Of a stretch of DNA of 64,000 bases, positions 50,842-58,700 are shown in pieces. Position 1 is the stretch's first letter; each line of letters opens with the position of its first letter. The stretch is taken from the NCBI RefSeq assembly GCF_026342435.1, contig NZ_JAPEMT010000002.1:310001-374000 (forward strand), read 5' to 3'. Under the pieces are notes generated by a model. That model saw only the letters and a program-made list of their open reading frames with translations. It was not told the origin of the DNA and searched no databases. The position numbers and the translations under genes are program-made. The stretch is from Streptomyces sp. NBC_00237 (GTDB taxonomy: Bacteria > Actinomycetota > Actinomycetes > Streptomycetales > Streptomycetaceae).

Positions 50842-51402
50842 ATGATGCGCACTCACAACGAAGCCGAAGTCGGCGAACTGTTGCACCAACGCGGCTGGCG
50901 GACAGAGTTCACGGTTGCCGAAAGGGTAAGCACCCGGGCCGAACTGACGAGCCTGGTCGAGCACGGATACGGCGACACCATCGACGAGTACACCAACAAC
51001 CTCTACTGCCGGAACTGGCTCCACGAAGCGTGGATTCTGCTGGACGACCACATAGTCCAGCTCTGGACTCCGAGGATCAAGGCAGTGGACGACCAGTTCA
51101 GGGCGACAACTGTCGCGGACGACGGCCAGGCCCTCGGGAAATTCCACAAACCACCCCACCCAGATCTGTGGTGGTGGCGTCGCCACCCCCGCCTCCTCAC
51201 CGGAAACCTGGGCGACTCCCTCCGCTCAGTCGTCCTGGCCCGCGCCGAACACGGTTCAGGTCTGACCATCTGGCGCCAGTCCGGTTTGACGCTCCACCCG
51301 CGAATTCAACCTGAAGAGCAAGCAAGAGCCCACCGGGATGGGACCGGCGGGCCCTCGTTCATGCTCCTACGCTTGGGATCAGAGCCCGGATCCAGCCTCT
51401 AA
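50842..51402 (+). CDS. hypothetical protein, possibly a truncated/fused gene
   Basis: A 186-residue ORF. Residues 1-110 look like a real small protein (LVEHGYGDTIDEYTNNLYCR, WLHEAWILLDDHIVQLWTPR). From about residue 125 it reads SLRSVVLARAEHGSGLTIWR, coded by DNA that is 28 of 29 bases identical to part of the HATPase gene at 49973. So the 3' part appears to be a decayed HATPase-gene fragment fused in frame. GC is lower than around it. Function is unknown. Confidence 0.5.
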   Translation: MMRTHNEAEVGELLHQRGWRTEFTVAERVSTRAELTSLVEHGYGDTIDEYTNNLYCRNWLHEAWILLDDHIVQLWTPRIKAVDDQFRATTVADDGQALGKFHKPPHPDLWWWRRHPRLLTGNLGDSLRSVVLARAEHGSGLTIWRQSGLTLHPRIQPEEQARAHRDGTGGPSFMLLRLGSEPGSSL

Positions 51403-51538
51403 CCAGCACACATCATCCGCTTCGAGGTTGCCCTGATCGCTACCGATAGGAATCTCCGCCATCGGCCCCCAAGAGCGGGGCGTAAGAATCCCCGAATACC
51501 GCATCACACATGCCTCTCGCCAGGCGATGGATCGAGGT

Positions 51539-52252
51539 TCAAAGATTAGCCGCCAAATGTGCGGCCGCGTTGATTAGATCGTCTATATCGCTGAACTTCT
51601 CCTTCTGGCTGGGTGTCGAATGTGACCAGAGAGAATATCCCTCGCCGGAGGGCCTAATGAAGATCTCTCCCGCCTCATTAGTCCGGCTAGATTTCGCCAA
51701 CCCCAGAGTCCAATGAGAAAAGAAGGGAAACATTTCGCGAAATCTCTCATGAGCATGAAGCTTCAGCAAGAGTTCCCTGTAAGCCTGGAATGAATCATCA
51801 CCTAGCGTGATCTCCCATTGCGTTTCGACTTCATTTCCCTCTTCATAAGCCAGGCTCAGTCTATCGAACTCCATGAAAGGGAAACGCGAGTGGAGTGCTT
51901 GAAGAGTTACTCCCTGCTTCCAGGCGTGAAGCACCTCAGCCGCCTCGACAAGGTCGGTTGTACTCCCACTCGCCCACACGAACCGATGATCACTGTCTAG
52001 GCTAATAGAAAACCTACGCTTATCCTGCCCTAGGATGATTCGCATTTCTCCACGAGGTGATTGGAAAGCAGCAACGCTCCAGTCCCGGACGTCTAGCTCA
52101 GGGAGCTCAGAAGCGGGGCCCACATCGATCCGGAGACCGCGCGCTACTGCGATGACGGACTCTTGCAGTCCGCCCTGTTCGATCAGATCTGCGTAATAAG
52201 CGTGGTCAAAATCGCGGGATTCATCGGTTCCGGAATCATCGGGTGAGTTCAT
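51539..52252 (-). CDS. putative immunity protein, DUF6193-like
   Basis: A 237-residue soluble protein directly downstream of the RHS toxin gene (74 bp apart, same strand), where polymorphic toxins keep their immunity gene. It resembles, from memory, DUF6193 proteins: ALHSRFPFMEFDRLSLAYEE, FREMFPFFSHWTLGLAKSSR, FVWASGSTTDLVEAAEVLHA. The gene is clearly lower in GC than its surroundings. AAGGAAA precedes ATG 52252. The immunity role is inference from position. Nothing clear lies in 51403-51538. Confidence 0.6.
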   Translation of the reverse strand: MNSPDDSGTDESRDFDHAYYADLIEQGGLQESVIAVARGLRIDVGPASELPELDVRDWSVAAFQSPRGEMRIILGQDKRRFSISLDSDHRFVWASGSTTDLVEAAEVLHAWKQGVTLQALHSRFPFMEFDRLSLAYEEGNEVETQWEITLGDDSFQAYRELLLKLHAHERFREMFPFFSHWTLGLAKSSRTNEAGEIFIRPSGEGYSLWSHSTPSQKEKFSDIDDLINAAAHLAANL

Positions 52253-52325
52253 ATCAGTTTCCTTGCGAGTCGGCCCGCCAGCGGGCTGGGGTCTGCGAAT
52301 TCCACAGCCCGCTGGCGAGTGGGAA

Positions 52326-52715
52326 CTAGTCGGCAAATTCGAGGGTCCAAGCGGTTGACCACTTACCCTCTTGCCACTTCGGCTCTACGACCTTTACGGG
52401 CCCATTCCGGTCATAGAACTGGATCTTATTCCAGGATTTCCGCCCAGCTATTACAGCTCTGGACAGCCAGGCCATCTCCTGCTCGGTGGCGTCAACCTTA
52501 CCGCCTGCAAGACCTCGTGTAGCCATCCCCTGGAAGCCACCAGTGAATTGTTCCGTCTGCACATGGATAACCGTGTCAGGGTCATCGATGGCCTTCCTTA
52601 CATGAATACTCCAATCGTCAATATACTTGGGGTCCATGTAGTGCGTAAATTTCTTCTTGTTGGCCCAGTTCGCTGTCCCCGCCTTTTGGTAGCCGAGTGC
52701 GACATCAGCGGGTGC
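52326..52715 (-). other. C-terminal toxin tip of the RHS protein (unrecognised domain)
   Basis: The last ~125 residues of the RHS protein, after a Ser/Gly linker. Landmarks: NWANKKKFTHYMDPKYIDDW, DTVIHVQTEQFTGGFQGMAT, KSWNKIQFYDRNGPVKVVEP. I could not match it to a known toxin. The DNA is lower in GC than the RHS body, which suggests the tip was swapped in together with the downstream gene. Confidence 0.55.
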
Positions 52716-55700
52716 GCCACCGGCAGTCACCTTGGGCGGAGTCCCGCCCTGACTGGATGAAGAACCTCCGCCGCTGGGATTCTCCATTTTGGCGATGCCA
52801 TTGCCTAGGCGCATGGCGCCGTCAACCGCCAACCCGGCTCCAGCGACAACAGCTCCGGCCCCGGCTGCGACACCAGCTGCGCCAGCTACGCATGACGTGC
52901 CGATGGACGGGACCGCGCCTGCGACGCATAGTCCAGCCGAGCTGACTACCAACGCGGCTCCGCCGAACATGCCAGCGACTCCGCCGACAGTCTCGACGGT
53001 GCCCACCAGCGCCTCCCCAAGGGCGTCGGCGTTGTGGTCGATCCACTCTCCGGCAGCGTCCAGGGCATCGGAGCACACGTCGCACCAATCATGTCCGTCG
53101 AGTTCGACGCGACTGGTGGGGTTGCCACCGGTGAAGGCATACCGGTTGCCGGTCATGGGGTCGGTGCTCAGCCCCATGTCGGCGAGGGCCCCGTTGTACA
53201 TGTCCCGGCTGGTGAAGCGGTTGAGTCCGGGGCTGTAGTTGCGGAAGCCCATGTCGTACGTTCCCGAGGCTGCGTCCCATCGCTTGGAGTTGAAGCGGTA
53301 GGGGTTGTACGCGTCCTTGGTCGGGTTGGTGGCCGAGGGCTTGTCGATGCCGGTGAAGTCGGACGTGTCGTCGGAGCCGTAGGCGGTGTAGCCGTACGTC
53401 GCCTTCGCGTTTCCGTCTGCGCCGGTCAGGGTTTCGACGTCGGTGTGGCTGTTGTAGCCGTAGTACGACTCGTCCGTCGTCGTGCCGTCGGCCGCGTGCT
53501 TGACCTGGGAGAGGCGTTCGCCCCACGGGCTGTACTGGTAGGACGCGGTGAGCTTGGTGGCGACTTCCTCGGTGAGGACTTCGCCGGACATGCCCAGGTA
53601 GTTGTACTCGGTCTTCTTCCCGTCCTCGGTTTTGGAGGTGGTGCGGTCGAGGGGGTCGAAGGCGTACGTGGTGGACTTCAGGGCACCGGTGGCGTCGGCC
53701 TTGTCGTGCTTGATGACGTGGTCGAAGCCGTCGTAGGTGTTCTTCTCGATGACCTGGGTGCCGGACTTGACGGAGTCCTGGCGGCCGAAGGGGTCGTAGA
53801 TGTGGTCGGCGACCGCACCCCCGACCGTGGTCTTCAGGAGACGGTTGCGGTCGTAGCCGAAGGTGGTCGTCTTGCCCTTGACGGTCTGGGAGATGACGTT
53901 GGCGTTGTCGTCGTGGATGTACGTCTCGACGCCCGCGCCGTTGCCGGTCTTGGTCGCCGTGGCGAGGCGGTCGGCGGGTTCGTAGGTGTACTTGGTGGTG
54001 GAGGACAGGAGCTTCGTCGCGTCGTCGGCGTTGCGCTTCTGGGCGACGTCCTCCGCCTTGTTGCCGTTGGCGTCGTAGGCGTAGGCGTGGTCGGAGATCA
54101 GGGTCCCGTCGGGCTTCTTCTCCGTCTGGGTCTTGAGGGCGCCGTCGAGGTAGTAGGTGTAGCCGACGACGTTCTTGTTGCCCTTGATCTCCTGCTTCTT
54201 CTGGCCCCGGTCGGTGTAGTCATAGGTGGAGACCTTCGCCGCCGGGTCCGAGGACGACTTGCCGACCGTCACCGTCTTGACCAGCTCGCGCAGGTCGTAG
54301 GTGTAGGAGGAGAACTGGTCGGGGTGGGTCTGGGTCTTGGGCTGGCCGTTCTCGTCGTAGGCGTAGGCGGTCTTCTTCTTCTCCTGGCCCGCGAGGGCCT
54401 CGGTGACCGTTTCGACCTGGTTGAGGCCGGTGTAGGTGACCGTGTAGGCGTCGATGCGGCGGCCGGAGGAGGTGTCGTCGACCGAGGTCAGGTTGCCGTT
54501 GACGTCGTAGGCGTAGTCGAACCGCTTCTTCTCGACGTCCGCCTCGGCGGAGTTGTCGCGGACCAGCTTGACGCTGTCCGCGGCGACCGTGCCCGCACCG
54601 GATTCGGCGAGCTTGAGGTGGGCTTCGGTGCCTTCCTTGAAGTCGTAGTCGCCGATCTTGACCCAGCCGTCGGTGTTCGTCCGCTGGTCGACCTTGACGT
54701 TCGTGGAGCCCTTGGCGTGGGAGAGGGAGTACGTCGCGGACGGGGAGGCCCCGGCCACCTTCGGGTACTTGACGTACGCCGCGTACCGGCCGTCCTTGGG
54801 AATGTTCAGCGTCCACTGGAAGGCGTCCGTGCCCATGCCCGGGGCGTGGACGTGGTCGCGGCCCAGGGTGCTCTTCCACTCCGGTGCGCCGGTGGCGGAG
54901 ACGTTCTGCTTGTCGGTGTTGTTGACGAGGACGACCGACGTGCCGACCGGGATGCCGCCGTCCTGGAGGGACTTGAGCTTGCCGTCCGGGAAGTGCTCCC
55001 AGGTCATCGTGCGCTGCGAGGAGCCGCCCGCCGAGGTGAGGGTGCGCTTCGTCTGCTGGCCGAGGTTGTCGTAGTCGTACTCCGTGAGGATGTCCCACGG
55101 GTCCTTGGCCGACTTCACCCAGCCGGTGTCGTAGTAGGTGTAGGTGGTGTCGTTGCGGGTGGTCTCGCCGGAGCTGGGCGGCATGGAGACCTTCGCGACG
55201 CGGCCGACCGAGTCGTAGGTGGTCTCGGTGAAGACCTTCTTGTTGTAGCGGGCGTCCTTGGGGTCGTAGGGCTGGATTTGCCGCCACGGTCGGTTGAGCT
55301 TGTCGTAGACGGTTTCCGAGGTGAAGTCGTCCGCGTTGTCCGTGGTGGCGACGCCGCGCGGCGAGAAGGTTTTGATGCGGTTGCCGACCTGGTCGTAGCC
55401 GAACTTGGTCTCCCGCGTGACGTCCGTGGCGTGCGGGGTGCGGATGACTTCGAGCTTGCCGCGCTTGTCGAAGTCGCGGATGACCTTGTTGCCCTCGGCG
55501 TCGATCGCGGCGACCGGCAGCGAGTCCTTGTCGTACTCCTGGCGGCTGGTCTTGCCCGCGGCGTCCGTAGTCGCGATGACCCGGTGGTTGAAGTCGTAGT
55601 CGGTCTTGGTCGTGTAGTCGTCGGCAGGGGTCTTGTTCTTCTTCGGGTCGATGACCCTGACCGGGTTGCCGACGCCGTCGTAGAGGTAACTGACCTTGTC

Positions 55701-58700
55701 ACCGGCCGCGTTGGTGACGTCGGTGAGCTGGTAGATCTCGTCGTAGGTGTTGGTGGTGACGTAGTCCTTGGCGTTCGCTGTCGTCGCCGTGCCCTTGGGC
55801 TCGGTCGTTGACGTGAGGTTGCCGACCTTGTCGTAGGTGTACGTCGACTCGCGCTTGGCGGAAGTGGCCGTGTCCTGCGGGGCCGTGGCCGAGACGATCT
55901 GGTCGGCCTTGTCGTACACCGCCGTCGAGATCGCACCGTTGATCGCCTTGGACTTGAAGACGTTGTCGTTGGCGTCGTAGTCCGGCGGGAACGTCGTCAG
56001 GACGACATTCGCTTCCTTCGGGATCGTCGAGACCAGGGGACGCCCGTAGGTGTCGTACGTCTGCGTGGTCTTCTTGCCCAGCGCGTCGATGACCGACGTG
56101 ACCTGGCCACGCACGTCGTACTCGGTGGTGGTGACGTGGTTCTCAGCGTTCGTGGTCTTGCGCGGGTAGCCGGTGGGGGTGAAGTCCGACGTCAGGGTCG
56201 CGTTGCCGTTGGCGTCCGTCGCCCTGGTGAGCTGGCCAAAACCGTCGTACTCGTACTTCGTGGTGAAGTCGTCTTCGACCCCGGCCGTCTCCACGCCCTT
56301 CGGGTCGGTGACCTTGTTGAGGTTGCCGAACCCGTCGTAGCCGAACTGCCAGGCACGGCCCTCGGCTGACGTCTTCTTCACCAGGTCGGCCGCGTAGCCG
56401 TCGACCTGGGTCTTGTACTGGTAGCGGACCGAGTGGGCCGGGAAGACGTCCGGGCCCGCGCATTCCGCTGCGGTGGGGATGCCTGCTTTGTTGTCCTCGG
56501 CGCTGCGTTGCCAGATGGGGAAGCCGGTCTTGGGGTCGTAGCAGTAGGCGGTTTTGGCGCCGTTGTTCTCCTCGATGAGGGTGACGTTGTGGTCGTCGTC
56601 CCAGGTCATTTTGGTGGTCTGGGACTTAGCGTTCGTCACCGTGGTGGCGCGGTCCTGGCCGTCGGTGACGTAGGTGGAGGTGTGGTTCTGGGCGTCGGTG
56701 ACCTTGGTGGTGCGGCCGCTGCCGGTGGGGGTGTAGGCGAAGGTAGTCGCGCCGCCGAGGCGGTCGGTGAGCTTCGTGGTGGACCAGCGGTACCCGGGGT
56801 CGCGGTCGTAGGCCACCGTGGTGGCATTGTTCCGGGGGTCGGTGACCGTGGTCAGCTTGACGTTCTTGGCACCCTGGGCTGTGTCGTAGCCGAACTTGAA
56901 GATCTTCGGGTGTGTGGTGCCGTCACCGTCGGTGAGACGGCCCAGTGTGCCCTGCCGGGTGTAGTGGAAGGTGATCTTCCGGCCGGAGATGTCGGTCATC
57001 GACTTCACGTGGTCGTAGATCTTCGGGTCCCACAGCACCGATGCCTTGGCGATCTCGCCGTTCGCCTCGATGTACTCGTAGGTCGCATCCCCGGGCAGGT
57101 AGTAGTCCAGCTTCAGGGAGCTGCGCCCGGCCGGGTCCTTGATCTCCTTGAGGAACTTGATCCAGCGGTTGCCGGAGTCGCGCACCTCGTAGACGTACGT
57201 CTGGACGTTGTTGTTCTTGTCGATGACCTGGCGGAGGTAGCCGTCGCAGTCGATCTGAAAGCGGGTGCCGTCCGGGCGGGTCATCGTCCAGGCGTCTGTC
57301 ACCTCGTCCATGCCGTCGGTGCAGGTCACACCGGCCTTCGGCTTGAGGAGGTAGTGGTAGCCGGCCGAGGAGCGCCAGGTGCCGTCGCCCTGTTTGCGGA
57401 AGATGTGCTGGGTGCCGTCGCCGTCGGTGATGTAGACCTCGCCCGGTGCGCTGTCCGGGTGGAAGTCGAGCATCGTGCCCAGCCGCATGGGGCCGGAGGC
57501 TTGGGCGGACCAGCCGTTGCCGAGCTGGGTGTCGGCAGTGTCCTGGGCGTTGTAGGACAGGCGCAGGAAGGTGTTGAGGCCGCGGCCGGGGTTGTTGAAG
57601 GCGTTGTAGGACCACACGCCGTTGCCGGAACCGAGGTTGGACATGAAGGTGGAGCCGGCGCCGGTGTTCTTGCCGGTGTAGGAGTGGTACTTCTCCATGC
57701 CCAGGCGGTCGGCGGTCGGGTCCTCGACGGCGACGGGCTGTTCCAGGCCGCCGATGCTGTCGGTCTTGGAGAGCCAGGTGCTGGTCGTGGGGTTGAAGAC
57801 GTCCCAGATCAGGGTGTGGCCCTCGCGCCGGTTGCCCTCCACCAGGGGGGACTTGACCGTCGCCTTGACGACCGCCTTCTCGCCGGGGAGCAGGGCGGGG
57901 ATGTCGGTGCGCAGGTTCAGGGCGGGGCTGTCGGCCAGCTCGGAGCCGTCGGGCAGGGCCCAGCGGTAGGAGAGCTTGCGTTCACCGGCCGCCCAGGCGG
58001 TGTCGCTGGTGTTGGTGAGGGTGACGTCGACCGGGTAGGTGTTGTCCTCGGTCATCCGCTGCGGAGTGTGCGGGGCGTAGTAGGTGTTCCACGGGGTGGA
58101 ATCGATGTAGATGACGCGCAGTTGGGGACGCAGGCGCTCCTCTGCTGCTTCGCCGGACAGGAACATGGTGCGTTCCTGCGGGGCCGTCGCCGCCTCGTTG
58201 GCCAGCTTGATGACCACGCCGGTGTTGGGTGTCGCCTTCTCGACCCACTTCTGGGTCAGCGAGGTGGCGTCCCAGGTGTGGCGGCCGACCTCGCTGGTGA
58301 TCCCACCGACCGAGTCGGAGACCACGGGGCCGAAGTCACCGCCGGGCTTCGTCCAGCGGGTGGTGGCGTTCGCCTTGTTCCAGGTCGCGGCCGTCTCCGC
58401 GAAGTCCTTCGACAGGGGCGCGAGGTCGTAGGTGGCGCCCTTTGTGCCGGTGGTGGTTTCCGCGCCCCACAGCTGCACCTGCGACTGCAACACGGTCGCG
58501 GTGTCCGGGATCGACGTGGTGGGGAACTGGAAGGCGCTGCGGGTCGTTCCATGGGTGGTGGAGTTGTTGCCGACGCTCAGCCACGCCTGCTGCACCGCAC
58601 TCGGCAGCGCACCGTCCGCGGGCAGCTTGTCCAGGTTTACGTCCGGCTTCGACGAGGACAGCGTGGTGTCGGCTGCGGCGGGCAGGATGCGCAGGGTCCG

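Noticed and set aside
53034..55811. 925-residue open frame antisense to the RHS gene
   Set aside because: It is a Val/Gly/Arg-rich shadow of the YD-repeat coding strand with no motif.
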